Positions 12,975-26,700 of a DNA stretch of 64,000 nucleotides are shown in pieces. The notes beneath the pieces are model-generated. The model searched no databases and was not told the origin of the DNA. It saw only the letters and a program-made list of their open reading frames with translations. The translations under genes were made by a program, and so were the position numbers. The stretch lies in contig NC_053184.1 of the NCBI RefSeq assembly GCF_905163445.1, forward strand, positions 4,960,001 to 5,024,000. Direction: 5' to 3'. Position 1 is the first letter of the stretch. Each line of letters opens with the position of its first letter. This DNA comes from Pararge aegeria (Eukaryota > Arthropoda > Insecta > Lepidoptera > Nymphalidae).

Positions 12975-13112
12975 TCTTTTCCTTATCCTAAGGTTGCCTG
13001 GCAGAGATCGCAACTGAGCGATAAGGCCGCCTATCGTTTCTGTCTGAGTTTATTTTTCATTCTTCTTCTGCATTTTTTGTGTGTAAATAAAGAGTATAAA
13101 TAAAAAATTTTT
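12975..13112 (+). repeat. LINE 3' tail, family F
   Basis: Contains 'cctaaggttgcctggcagag', 'gcgataaggccgccta' and ends 'taaataaagagtataaataa'. The same end occurs at 41790-41945 and, inverted and partial, near 42440. The conserved AATAAA-rich end suggests a LINE 3' terminus. Confidence 0.6.
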
Positions 13113-14121
13113 TGATAGGCTTTGTGCAGCGGTATCACGGGCTTGTCCCACACTTGGTAAAATTATGTGGGGATCACCAAGCTCAGCCATTTTGTTGTTT
13201 GGGTAGTTCTATTTTTCCTAATTCTTTGTTAAAATGTATTATTTACTCTGGTTATATTAGTTTAATAATGAGTATGTTTTATTTTTTTTTGCGCCTACCT
13301 GCCGAACTAGCAAATACTTATGTATATTAACAAGCTGGGCTATGGCACGGGCGCCGTGACAATTTTATTAACTTGTAAGTAGCTTTATAAGTTTGGGAAC
13401 CTCTGGGCTAGGAAATAATGCGCACCGCTACACGTAGCAACGCACATACTCTCTAAAACCCACTCTACATACATGGCACCGAAGCTCCCTCAGGAGTTAA
13501 CAACTCTAATACAAAAAAACAAACGTCAATCTATCTATTATTATCTATCTATCTATTATTATATATCTTCTTTTCCTATAGAAGGCTTTTTTCCTAGCTT
13601 CATGACTGTCAGATAACCTACAGCACAAACGGCCGTTGAACATAGAAATACTGTATAATCCATCTGAACGTAGGGACACTATCACTCTTTTTAGTAGGCA
13701 TTCTTACAATTATATGCAAAGTCGTATTAATAAATGAGTTTCAGCATTTGTGTCATTTTCCCTCTTTGTTTGCATTAATGAACACATTTGTTTAACTAAA
13801 AAATCCCTGCATCATCCATTCGTCCAATTTCACAAACGCCAAAATTAAAAGACTCCATCGTTGTATACCCTAATATTATTTTAGCCAGCGAAAAGTAAAA
13901 TATGAAGCAATTTAATAACAATCTTACTCCTGAACCAGGGGAATATAACCGACCGATGAAACAAGATCTCTCGGAAAATTAAAAGACATTCAAATGTTGT
14001 ATGGAAATTTGGATATTATAAGTTCAAAATACAGTGGATGTTTTTGCAAATCGTTCTAAGGCACCGCCAATAGATATTAAAATACATTAGCGTTTAGGTA
14101 GGGAAAGAAAAATGCTCTTGA

Positions 14122-14535
14122 TTTATTTATCACTAGTGTACCCAGCCCGCTACGCCGGGCTAGATTTTGCTTTATTTTATTTAAACAATAAACTTACATC
14201 ATTAATTTTTTAATTTAAGTCTCATAATATATTAAATCATTTATTTCTCTCCGTATTCATTCTCTTCTATTCTCTTCTCGAGCGGTTGAAGATCATTATC
14301 TACACCCATGTACACCCAACAATAGAATATCATCATAGTAAACAAAAGCTGCATTTGACAGTTTGACAGTTCAAAAATTGGAGTGCTCCGATCGTCACCA
14401 AACTTTACAGGATTACTCGCCAGGTTAATCCGTTGATTCCCTAAAAGTTTCATTGAAATCGGTCCAGCCGTTTCGGAGCCTATAGCGAACATACCCACAC
14501 AATTTCTCTTTTATATTTATAGAAAGAAGATAGAA
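14122..14535 (+). repeat. Dispersed repeat family G, variant 2
   Basis: Nearly the same ordered sequence recurs at 49674-49942: 'gctagattttgctttatttt', 'aataaacttacatca', 'ctcttctcgagcgg', 'acacccatgtacacccaaca'. This copy also has the 'ggtccagccgtttcgg' segment that the second copy has lost. Confidence 0.7.
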
Positions 14536-17500
14536 GATAGATTCACTGCTTATAAGTTTAAATTAAATTGTTAAAATTCTTAACTAAAACCTAAGGTACT
14601 ATTCTTCTAGAGGCTTTTATGTGTTAGTAACTACGCATATCTAAACAATCCAAAAAAAAATGGAAATAAGAGATTGTTATAGATACTTATAATATAAATG
14701 CTTAATCTTGATATAAAATCTTCCTGAAGTATCGCAAAAATCCCTTTTATTTCTACGAAACATTTTACACGCAGTAGTATAGAGTATTAGTAAAGGAGTT
14801 TTCTTAGTTACAGAGACCACGCCGTGTTCGAATACGAAGTAATCCACTTAGATTGAATAGCTTATCACACGACAATAACCTCAATATTTACTGTGGAAAG
14901 TCTGACGTAACTCTTCTAAAACCTTTCTTAGGTGAATATTTTTATTCAATCTCAGAGACATGTTATCTTCTTTAGGATAAAAAATTTTTTCTATTTTCAA
15001 AAGCTGTAGACAATCGCTGCTTAACATTGTTTGGTTTTTCTTCCGTGGTTTTCCCATTATTTTTACTAATATTCACCGTGAAATGAAAGTCCTGGAACGT
15101 TATTTTGTTTAATTTGCTCCTTTAGGTAATCTCGTCTTAAATTTTAGTAAGGTGAAATATATTTGTAATATTGTGTCCAGATATTCCTGAAACTCATTTT
15201 GTATTTTAAATAGGTTTTTAGAAGGAAAATAAATTTTATTCCTCATAAAAATTATGGGGCCGAACCTTTTCAAAAAGCTCTTCAAATTAAATTTTAATAA
15301 AACTTTCGTCACTAGGATGATAACTATTATAAATCTCTCTATACTCTCACAGAGAGAAAACAGTTATCTATTTCAACCTAACGAAGTTATTCAAAGAACC
15401 TCTCGGTTCGGGGTAGTGGAGCTAAAAAAATACAATGGATTTTCATACCACTTTCAACTGTTGGGTAAACAACTTCGTTATTTGTAGTTCAATTATTCGC
15501 TACATCTTATACTCTCTAAGCTTTTTTAAGTTCTCGGATTTCTGAGAGCGTAGACGCCTCTCGAAGTTCAATGCACTGTCGAGAAAGTTAAGCTGAAAGA
15601 GATTTTGTAGCGGATGCGAATTATTGCTTCAAACTTGCTCCCGAGGCAGGAGTAAAGTAACTCCTCGCTGTACAAATTGCTTTGTGAACTTTTGATATTA
15701 TTTTATTGACTAAGCATTGGAAGCTTCATTTTGTGTTCTTCCATATTAAACTCCTTTTTATAAGAAAGAAAAAATAACCGCGTCAATAAAGTGAACCACT
15801 TATACAATATATAGGATACTTTTTATTCCGATAAACAATAAGTTTCCTCCGGGATTTGCGATAATTTTTTTTATCAATTTTACCTCTTAGCTCGTTTAAA
15901 TTTGAACCGTATTAATAATTCTTTTTTTATTTTAAAGTGTATACTATCAAGCATGTACTGTGTAATTTGAATGAAGACCTGATAAATATTGTCAAAGATA
16001 AAGGACATAGCTCTTCACAGATAACAGGAAGTTTCAAGGCATATGGGACAAGGATCGAATGCGATATCTGCCAGGCAACGAATGAATGAATGAATGAATA
16101 CACTTTTATTGTACCGAAAAATTACCACCGCATACAAAAAAAATGTTAATCCGAGGAAAGGCGTCCTAAATCCTTCTCATTCTGAGACACCCTGTAATGG
16201 GCTGATAATGGTTGGTGGTTGGTAAAACCTACTAAACCCTCATTGCCATGAGATAAGTGCTATTTCCAGCAGTGGGATAATTATAGAGTGAGGACTACCA
16301 CGCTTATAACGATGTAGCTGGTTGTGCCCCTAAAACGGACAAAGGCAAACGAGTTCATTATTTTTTCCTGTGCTCATTGGTCTAAATAGGCCTTAAATAA
16401 TTGACAAGCCAGCGGGATATTAACACGGTTTTCATTTAGCTTATGGTTCTTAATTCACTAACCCTACACAGCCGCTAAACATCGTAAAAGCTTAGATTTT
16501 AATTTAAATTTCACTCGACAACAATTAAGGTTATTTGAATCGCAATCGCAGTCCCTCGAGGGCCGAGGACAGAGTCCCCTTCCGCGACATTAACCGCAGG
16601 GGTCCATCAGCCACGTGCGCTTCGTCATACCATTTCCCCTTCGAAATCATTGTATTGCGCACTTGGTTGACGTGTTCGTTTGTACGCGTGACATATTGTT
16701 AGTTTGGCTTATTTCGGATCGTAAAGAATTGTATTGAAGAAATCGCAGATTTCCGTACCGAAATGTTTTTGGTCCGGTCTCCGGCAGGTAGCGATATGAT
16801 CTAATCAATGCAGCAACATCTTAAACTTTTTTGAGGAATTTTAAGATAACTGGCTGTGGCAAGTAATTTCAACTAACAAGTCGTAGAAGGCGTAAACTAC
16901 GTGTAGTACTAGAAATATATTAATTTTGAGTCTGAATTTGATGTGTTTTATAAATTATTACTACCTACCCGCACCAATCCGATCTGGACGGCGTGTTAGC
17001 GTACGGCCTTAACCCCTTCTCATTGTGGGAGGAGACCCCGTGCCCTGTAGTGGGCCGGTAATGGGTTGATATGATGACGATGAAGAATGCCTACCCACAT
17101 ACAATTTTTGTCAATTTTCGGAGCCCATAATCGAAGGTTTTCGACAATAATCCTTATTTAAAACAAAATGCTCATCGATAATAACGGACAGATCAATTGC
17201 TTCGCTGATTTCTTTATCTTAAAATCTTAAAATCTACCTCGTTTGATTGTTCAGTCGACAAGGTCTTTATTTACGACAACGACAAATTTGGTTATCCAGA
17301 ACCACAACTAGGCCACCCACATTTTGAGAATTCGACCCAAAAGTTAAATTAAATAATACAGAAAACTTTCATAGAGCTTATTATATATTCGGAATTGGAA
17401 GTTGGCAGGCTGCCAGCGTATATCTAAAGCCTCGTACAAGACGTCGCGTCGTAATCACGGGGAGTAGCGAACATACTGATTTTTATCGAAATTTATTGCA

Positions 17501-18214
17501 CCGCATAAGCGTACTTAATGAGGTCGAGTAAATAACTAAACCTAGGTATAACGTAGGCTCTATATACTTGAGCTTATAACCCTTACGGCCAAGTCGGCTT
17601 CCCTTTGAAAAATATTGGGGATTGAAGTATACCTTAAATAGAAATAATATCGTCATCTGGAGATTACAGAATTCGGTAAATGGCGGAAGTATGCTAATTT
17701 CATAGAGAGTTACACATAAGGCCATTGTATCAGTCTTAGAGTCAAATCTGACTCATTTTTTACGTAAATGATCAGACTAACTATTCAGCGCGGAAATGTA
17801 GTGTGTATTCTTACTACCAATCCACCCACCCGGTTGACTCGGTGACTTGTGTTAGTAAGTTATAATTAGTGTAATATATTTTATAAAAACACCTAAAGCT
17901 TTCTCTCTTCGGATATTTAGAAGCACTAAGGGGTTGCAAAGGTACAGTACACTCGTCTGCGTAGCAGTTGTGCCGTGTTGCTACACGTTGGTTTATCCAG
18001 GTTGGTTCTTTGATCAATATTTTATCTCTATATACTAGCGGTTTTTTAACAAACTCCCTGGGAACCTTTAGTCATCCTGGGGTAAGAAGTAGCCTATATA
18101 ACTCACCGTTCTTTCAAGTACTTTGATTGATGGCTAATCCAACTAACAAACGAACACAAGTGTGTTTTTATTTGTTTTGTCGCATTGATAATATTAGTAA
18201 ATAATTGTATTCAG
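14536..18214. other. Long stretch without a supported gene upstream of the first visible NELL exon
   Basis: It contains two copies of the GAT-tailed repeat (16140-16235 and 16970-17090) and a GC-richer patch at about 16545-16640. The signal-peptide exon of the NELL gene must lie upstream of 18215, but I could not identify it. Frames at 15109-15487 and 17483-18017 lack splice and composition support. Confidence 0.4.
16970..17090 (+). mobile_element. Short retroposon family D, 3' part
   Basis: Contains 'acggccttaaccccttctc', 'attgtgggaggagacc', 'gccctgtagtgggccggtaa' and a 'gatatgatgacgatga' tail. A poorer relative lies at 16140-16235. Fuller copies are at 26215, 31760, 40840 and 44440. Confidence 0.7.
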
Positions 18215-20225
18215 GGGAATCGCGGTCACTGCAAGTGGAAGGCGCTGCGTTTGAGCGCGCTGCGGAGCTCCTGCGGCGCTCGCCCGAGTTCACGGTGCTC
18301 GCAGCGCTGCGCCAGGAGCCCGCCAACTCCGGCACCATCCTATCCTTCTCACACGGCTACAACAGGTACAACTGCTTACAGTTTATGTGGCCCTGGTATC
18401 AAAAAAAACATAGGTATACCCGTATTAACAATTACGACTATGACGTTTACAAGGGCATCAGACAGAAAGCCAAAGATATATTATTGAAGAATTACGTGAT
18501 GACAAGGTAACACGTCATGTTTCATTAATCTCATTAGTAAAAGTGTAACCTTTAACCAAATCTGTGCGTTCGGATGCTATGTGACGTCATAATTGTATGT
18601 TACCGTACAATTTTTTAATAATAAGTTTGCATGAAGAGTGTTTCCATGTGTAGAGCATAAATGTTTTTCTCATTAAAAATCTACCTTTATTGGCTTTAAA
18701 TCGTTTTTATAATAATTGTTAAATTGGTATATTATATCGTTTTATAATACCCTTATCTAATAAGTTTACTTATTTGATGTCGGGTAGAAGATCGGCATGA
18801 GCCCGGGTGACCGTGCGATTGGCAGCAACTCGGCGGGCGCGCAGCAGCGAGGAATCCAAAGCCAGCATCGCCCACCGGTAAGTTCTAGATCTCAACATCG
18901 CTGCGCGCGCACGCATGCCGCTCTCAGCCAGAATGCGTGCGCGCGCATAGGGGAGAATCATGTATCTTGGAATGTCCTGTGCCTCGGAATGCCCTCCTCG
19001 ATCCATCTGTTACCCAATTGCGCTCACTGTGACCCCTGCATGGCCGTATGTGTGCGCGAGCGGGTCGATTGCATGCGTCCATCGTGCCTCCTGCACCGTC
19101 GTCCGTCCTGTGTTCTGTGTCTTGACGTGTTTTGTTCTTATCTGTCTAACCGCCCCTTATGATCCGTCTTTTGTTAATGTTCTCTGGATGTTGTTGTATG
19201 CCGCCGCGGGCCCGCGCCCCTCGAGGTCCCACCGCAGGGCTCCGCACTTGCATTCCAAGCGACATGGGAACCAGTAATTGTGCATTCGCTCCACGCTGAT
19301 GGTTCGGGCTCCATATCGTCGCTCCGATCGGAAGAGTCCTTTAATAGTACGCTGGTCGGCGCCGAATCTCCCTCCAGAATTTCCATCTGCGATCGGACAT
19401 CGCAAACCGCGTTCTCCCTGTGACTTTCCATCGACACCGAGTAGCTCTGTTGACATCGAACGCGATTCGTTCCGAGGTACATGGTCCCCTTCCCGACCGA
19501 GCGATATTGAGATGTAGAGCGAGCCGAAGTACGCTCGCGGCCGGTCCCATCCCGTCTGCCGTCCGAGTATTTATGTTGTTTGCTTTGTTTTTGTGTACCT
19601 CGGAACAGTTCGCTCGGAGGGAGGTTCCGAGAGCGCGGCGACGGGTATCGATACTTAGTAGCGATGGGGCTGTGCGATACGCAGGTACCTGGAGTTGCAG
19701 TCGAGTGGGCGACGCGATGAGGTGCGGTTGCACTACGTGGCTGCCGGCGGTGCCACGGCGCGGGTGGAGACCTTTCCGTTTCGGTTGGCGGACGGCGCGT
19801 GGCACCGCGTGGCGCTGGCCGTATCGGGCGCGCAGGCCACGCTGTTCGTGGACTGCCACCCGCTGTACCGCCGCCTGATCCCGCCGCCCGACCGCAACTT
19901 CACCCAGCCGCAGCTCTCGCTGTGGGTCGGACAAAGGAATAGCAAACATTCTTTATTTAAGGTAAGAAGCTTTATTTTCAATTTATTTGTTCCTTTGATT
20001 TAGATCAGATGAAATACATAATTTTTATTGTTTGGTAAAAGCTTGGCATAACATATATTGCATCTACAGGGAACTCTTCAAGAAGTAAGATTAGTGAGCG
20101 GGCCTCACGGTTACCTGGTGCAGTGCCCGGGGCTGGACTCCGAGTGCCCGACCTGCGGGCAGTTCGCGCTGCTGCAGGCAACCGTGCAGGAGCTCACATC
20201 GCACATCCATGACCTTTCACTTAAG
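18215..20225 (+). CDS. Nell: NELL exons 1-3 visible: TSPN/laminin-G domain and start of coiled coil
   Basis: Exon 18215-18365 encodes the EFTVLAALRQ strand and ends within an AG|G codon. Exon 19685-19961 encodes EVRLHY, WHRVALAVSG and LWVGQRN, the typical TSPN strands. Exon 20070-20225 encodes QEVRLVSGPHG, CPTCG and a heptad-like stretch that continues into the next exon. In the NELL family this domain mediates heparin and ligand binding, and the coiled coil mediates oligomerisation. Confidence 0.93.
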
Positions 20226-23200
20226 GTAATTTAAATATCTCAATGGAAGATGTTAGTGAGGGACACAGAAAGCTTTCTGTCTTCGGATATTTAGAAGCAC
20301 TAAAAAGTATTTCGGAGAGGAAACTAGAGCTATCCATTTCTTCACACTTGAAAATAGCCTTCCTGTTATGAGTTTGCATATATCTTATTTTTGACTATCT
20401 TTTATGACCACCAGATCATCGGTCTCTTTCAATTGTATAGTAATAAAATTGTATTAAGTGAACAAATACAACGAATTTTCTTATAAGTGCAAGCGAACTA
20501 ACACAAACGCTTTAATGGTATTATATCTATACCAGAACACAACATTAATAAGTTTTTGATTGCAGTTGGTGGGCACAGAAGCGAGGCTGGCGCGGTTGGA
20601 GCAGTGCGACTGTCAGAAGTCATGCTACTCGAACGGCACCGTGCACGCAGACGGTGCCTCCTGGCAAAAAGACTGCAATCGGTGCTCCTGCGTGGTAAGA
20701 AAATTATCACGACATTACCAGCTCACAACATGGCAGGTAACTCCTCTCAGAATGAGAAGAATTTAGGCTGTTGCCCAACACGCTGGCCAAGTGCGAATTG
20801 GTAGACTTCACATGCTTTCGAGAACGTTTGGTAGACTCTCATGTTTTTTCTTCACCGTTAAAACAAGTGATACGCACATCACTCTGGAAACCTTTAAGCT
20901 TTTTCGAATTCCTGCGATTGAACTCGGTCCCCCCGAAAGGGAGGCCAAAGAGGGCTAATAGCCTTATGGTCAGGGAATCTCAAGTCTAACACCGCTTAGT
21001 TGAAAAAATATCTATTGCATCCACGTCAAATTCAACTTTTTATGATATTAAAAACGCCCTTAAAACTACGCCCGTGCCAAGTACGCTATCTATTTCTTAG
21101 CTGAGATGAAAAATTTAATTCGATATTTTCAAATAACTGTCTCTCTTCTAGAGGTTAAATGGTTGTTGTTTTCTGTTTCTAGCATGGTGAGATAACTTGC
21201 AGACCAGTTGAGTGTGATAGAGCAGAGTGTAAAAATCCAGTATTACATCCAGGAGAATGCTGCCCTACCTGTCTTAGTAAGTAAACATTTAACAAAGTAA
21301 ATATCTTATCATTATAAACTTCATTTAAACTAACTGCACACAGGAGTCGGTTAAAAATTTAAGTCGTGTAATGTTAGTTGTTACACGTTGATTGATCCCT
21401 CAGATCGGTCTTCTGTTCTACTTCTACGAGGTTCGATTTGCCAGATTTTTGTTTCGACAGTGTGTCACTTTACGTAGCCCTGCACATTGCCACTTCAGCT
21501 GCCATACTCGTATAAACTCCTTCAATTATCCAAAATCATAAATTAATTAATTAAATTAAGAGTATGACCTGGTAATAAGCTCAAACAATCAAATAGCTAA
21601 CTTTTTAAAAATAGGCAATAAAAAAAATCTTTTTTGTATTGTTTTAAGGTGAGGGTTATTAGAATTTGCCCCGTCGCAATGGTCCAGATTTTTGGCAAAC
21701 ATTCGATATCTCCTTAAGATGCAAATGATGTCGACTACGAGTGCTAGTTCACAGTTCTAAACATTGTCGTCTCCTAAATGTTTTCAGGGCAATGTCTACT
21801 AAAAGGCACGCTGTACGAGCACGGGGAGCGGTTCGCGCCCAAGGAATGTGCAGAGTGCGTCTGCCACGACGGCAATATGCAGTGCACGCGGGTCGACCCC
21901 GACACCGCGTGCCCGCCGCTGCCGTGTGACCAGCCCGACCAGTTCACCGTCCCTGGCGAGTGCTGCAAGTTCTGTCCCGGTGAGCACTCCAGCTTACTAC
22001 CATTCCTTAAAGTATTATTTACCATATCACGTCAAGGCCTTACCTAATAGGACCTTAAAGTCCGAAGAATTAAGAAAGAATAGCATAATACTGCTACTGG
22101 CTGCAGTAGTAAGCCTGGTTTCATCACATGGATTAACTTTTAGGTTTTGTTTATTGAACCCGTTAAATAGAGAACTGGGAACCTGATTTTCCGGGATACC
22201 TAGTAAGCATGGACTATGCCCATCTTCAGGATGCAACCTATCTCTGTGTCAAATTTCATAAAGACCCAAGCAGTCATTGAGCTGGACATAGGAAAAACTT
22301 ACACACACACTTTCGCATCATTCATAACATTATAATGGATGATTGTTTTCAGGAGTGGACTATTGCAGCATGGGTCACTCGTGCGACGAAAACGCGACTT
22401 GTATGAATCTCAATACAAAGTACACTTGTAAGTGCAATCAAGGATTTCAAGGAGATGGAATTACATGTGAAGGTGAGATGTACTTCATTTTATCGTGTTT
22501 GTTCATATTTATTTTTTATAAGTGTTTTTATAAATTGGCGAATATTATATCCCCTTGCTTTTAGAAATAGTTCTGTAAACATACAAGACTCCCTTTTAAA
22601 ACTTGCTAAGCTTCCTAGCTCGTCTTAATGCGGGTAACTTTTTTCGAGCACAACGTAGATGCACAATAAATTTTAAGTCAGAATTTTGATGAGACATGCC
22701 CACTGGCCAGCTCCGTCCGTTGGGTAAATAGCCATTTTCACAAAATACCACCAAACATAACCATCCATAAAAATCAGGCACGCACACAATCTTCCTTTTA
22801 TTTTCAGTAGATGATTTTTTACAATATGGCAAAAACATCAGTTACGCAGATGACATGGTGTTGCTCAGTGCTTCTGTTTGTGGCTTGGCTAAATTGTTAA
22901 GCATGTGTGAAAGCTACGCTCGCAGTCACGGGTTAACGTATAATGTAAAAAAAAGCGAATGCATGGTCTTTCAGGCCAAGGGGAAACCAGTGCCCTCAAA
23001 CGTACCACCCATTAAGTTATACGGTACCCCCTTAAAGAGGGTGTTTCAGTTCAAATACCTAGGGCATCTGGTGTCTTTTGACCTGAAAGACGATGCTGAC
23101 ATAGAGAGAGAACGCAGGGCATTGTCTATTAGAGCGAACATGATCGCTCGCAGGTTTGCTCGTTGTACTATTCCTGTAAAAGTAACGCTCTTTAGAGCTT

Positions 23201-23721
23201 ACTGCACTTCTTTTTACACGAGTAGCCTGTGGGTGGACTACACGCAGAAACAGTACAATGCCCTGCGTGTCCAGTACAATAATGCATTCAGGATGCTATT
23301 GGGCCTGCCTCGTTACTGCAGCGCGTCGGGTATGTTCGCGGATGCGCATGTGGATTGCTTTTATACCACCATGCGTAAGCGGTGCACATCCCTGGTGCGC
23401 AGGGTAAGGGCTAGTTCCAATGCCATCCTGAGGGCATTTGCTGACAGGTTTGATTGTCAGTACCTGAACCATTGTCATATGGTGCACATGCTGACTAATC
23501 AAGCCTGTCTTAGATATAGTATTAGGATTAAGTAATTAGATAGATATAAGATCACTAACATTAGTTTTAAGGTGTGTTATTACTAACAATTATGATCAAC
23601 TTTATGGTCGAAGTAAAGGATTTTTATTTTTATTTTATTTTATTTTTTATTTTTATTTTTTGTCTTTGTACAGTTTTGCTACAAAATTTAATGAATGATT
23701 GTGAATGGAATAAAAGTGTTA

Positions 23722-23773
<52 letters not shown>

Positions 23774-26700
23774 AACATTTATATTTTATTTTGACATTGA
23801 ACACCAATTTTCAATTTACTATTTCATTTTTTTTTAATATTTTTTTACCTTCATTATTATTAACGCTATTGTATTATTGTAGTGTATTAATATTGCATGT
23901 TTTTTTATTTATTATATGTGATAATTGTGGTTTGTAATATTTGCAAGCCTATCTATCTATCTTTCTGCTAACTGTTGGCTAGAGATTTGTTTCTTGAACG
24001 ACTTTTATTTTAAATTCGGCTCATATTTTCTTCAGAAATACATATTGCCGCCGATTCGATATATCATATAAGATAAATAGTTGAATATCCATTTCTGCCA
24101 ATTATTATAACGTTCCAACACAAAAGCTGAAAGCTATGGATGGTTTGTTGTGCACTAATGAATATACGGGAATTAGGTTAATGATTATGATGCAAATCGT
24201 AAGGCTTGATTACGATATCGTACAAATTAAAGCACCCAGTAGCTATCAAATTGCCGAGTTCGAGAGTTCCCTGTTGCTTTCCAGATGTGGATGAATGTCA
24301 AGCAGCCGGGGGCTTGTACGGGCACCACTGTCACTCCAACACTCGTTGTGTCAACGTCGTTGGCAGCTACGTGTGCCAGTGCCTACCGGGGTACACGAGG
24401 CGAGACAAATTCAATTGCGTTGAGGTAACTCCATAATGCTGACCACACCGATTGAAGAACATACGGAACCCGTGTACACGACATTGCTTTCCATTTAGTA
24501 GTTGACAGTAATTATTTTATTATGTTCCAAACGTTTACTATAAAATAGGAAAAAATGGAGAAGTTTGTGAGTTAGCTTCATTCCCCGGGTGCTATGTGCG
24601 ACGTGCGCGGGGCGTTTTCACTGTTTTTGAACACTGCATTACATCCAATCCAGCTAATTGAGGGTTTTATTTTACTAATTCTGTGGCTGCCTATTCAGAA
24701 AACAGTAATGGTCAACATCAACATCATCACGATATCCTAATAATATCTTATTTTTACTTTTATTAACGTAGTTTAGCAAAAAGGACTCAATCTTCAAAAT
24801 TAAGTATGCAAAATGATTTGTTGGTACTTATCATCATCACCATTCAACCCATCCGGCCCACTACAGGGCACGGGTCTCCTTCCACAGTGAGCAGAGTTTA
24901 TGCCGTAGTCCACCACGCTACCCTAGTACCGATTGGTGGACTTTACACGTCTTTGATAACATTATGAAGAATTATTCCAGCAAAAGAGATACAAGACTTA
25001 ACTAAGGCACTTTTGTATGACTCTTAACCAAACCACGTAATAGGTAGGTATTTTACTGTTATCAGATAAAATGACCCAAATTCCATTAGCTTAGTAATTT
25101 TGAGTAAGTTGAGCCCTTTTTGCTAAACTACCACCTACATCCATTTAAGTGACGTTCAATCTGGATTGTTTCGTTTGGTTGCAGGTGGATGAGTGTGCGA
25201 GTGAGATCCACGGCTGCCACGCGCACGCGCAGTGCAGCAACACGCCCGGTTCCTACTCGTGCCGCTGCCGGGACGGATACTCCGGAGACGGGTACACGTG
25301 CATACGTGAGTCCCATATACACTAGCTACGTTATTATATTCAGATAACACGGATTTTCAGCCTTATGACCAACTGTCGAGCACAGGCCACCTCTTTCATA
25401 TGGATTTATAGCTTAAATCCTCCACGCGAAGTTATTCCATACGAGGAGGGCGATAATTATCACTATAAAATAATCGATAATTTAACCAGCAGGAGCAACA
25501 GTAGACTGCAATCTCATAACCCCGTGCTATTTGGAATTTACTGACAGAAATCCCAATATTATAAATTATTGCCTACCGCGTGATCCTTAGTCGAACTTTA
25601 TAATGATTAGACCAATGTGCCAATAACCTAATAACAGTAGCCGCAATTACTGTTTCCAGCTATCTGTACAGGCGGCTGCCTGAACGGTGGCGTGTGCGCA
25701 GGGCCCGAGCGGTGCGCGTGCGCACGCGGTTTCGGCGGCGCACGCTGCGAGCGGGACGTGGACGAGTGCGGTGCGTTGGCGCACCCCGCCGCGCACGCGC
25801 CGTGCGTGCCGCGCGCATTGTGCGTCAACACGCCTGGCTCCTACTACTGTGTGTGTCGGGACGGATACAGGCGCGATCCGCACAGAGACCACTGTGAAGG
25901 TGGGTTTATTTATAGTACTGGTATTGAAATAAAGCATAAGAGCGGCGGCGTGCATACAGGGTATGCACTAAGCGGGCAGGTGATATAAAATAGTAAAAAT
26001 CTTCAGTACAAGTTAAAGGCTTCTTTTTAACTCGTACTAAAGATTTTTACGTCGTACTGGGAAAATGGATGTGTTGCCTGACGTAGAGCATTTGTATTGC
26101 ACCGAACACATTACGTATGGCATACGATTCGAATCTCTAATGAACGAACGACGAAATGTGGATGAGTTGTTGATTGAACAGAATTATTTGTTGTAGAGCA
26201 TTGATACCTCACATAAGGACTTTAGATTCATTTTTGGAGGGCCGAGTTCGAATCCCAGAATGCACCTCTAACTTTATTATGTGAGTTTTAAGCAATAAAA
26301 ATATCACTTGCTTCAACGTTGAAGGGAAACATCGTGAGGAAACCTGCGTGCTTGAGCGTTTCCCAAAGTGTTTTCAATGGCATGTGGAGCCCTCCAACCC
26401 GCACTTGGCCAGCGTGGTGGACTAAGGCCTTAATCCTTCTCATTGTGGGCGGAGACCCGTGCCCTGTAGTTGACCGTTAATGGGTTCATGAAAATGATGA
26501 TGATTTGAAGTTCATAAATATTACCCTATACGAAGCTAAATGGACAGGTCTAAAAGTATCAAAATGTATTAATTAGTTTCAATATGTTCTTTCTAAAAAG
26601 TTCAGGACTATTTTTAGACCAATCGTTCCCACTATGCCGCTTTTCGCTGTGACATTAGTGCAACTAATAATTTAAGTTAGTTAATTATAGAGACTGGAAT

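Noticed and set aside
18366..18510. Continuation of the first NELL exon frame past 18365
   Set aside because: Residues after the donor do not match NELL, while joining AG to the G at 19685 restores the conserved RYLEL sequence.
19341..19949. 202-residue minus-strand frame
   Set aside because: It overlaps the well-supported NELL exon 19685-19961 in antisense; the frame stays open because of high GC content.
23574..23937. Lys-rich frames after the LINE
   Set aside because: They translate the polyA tract of the LINE.
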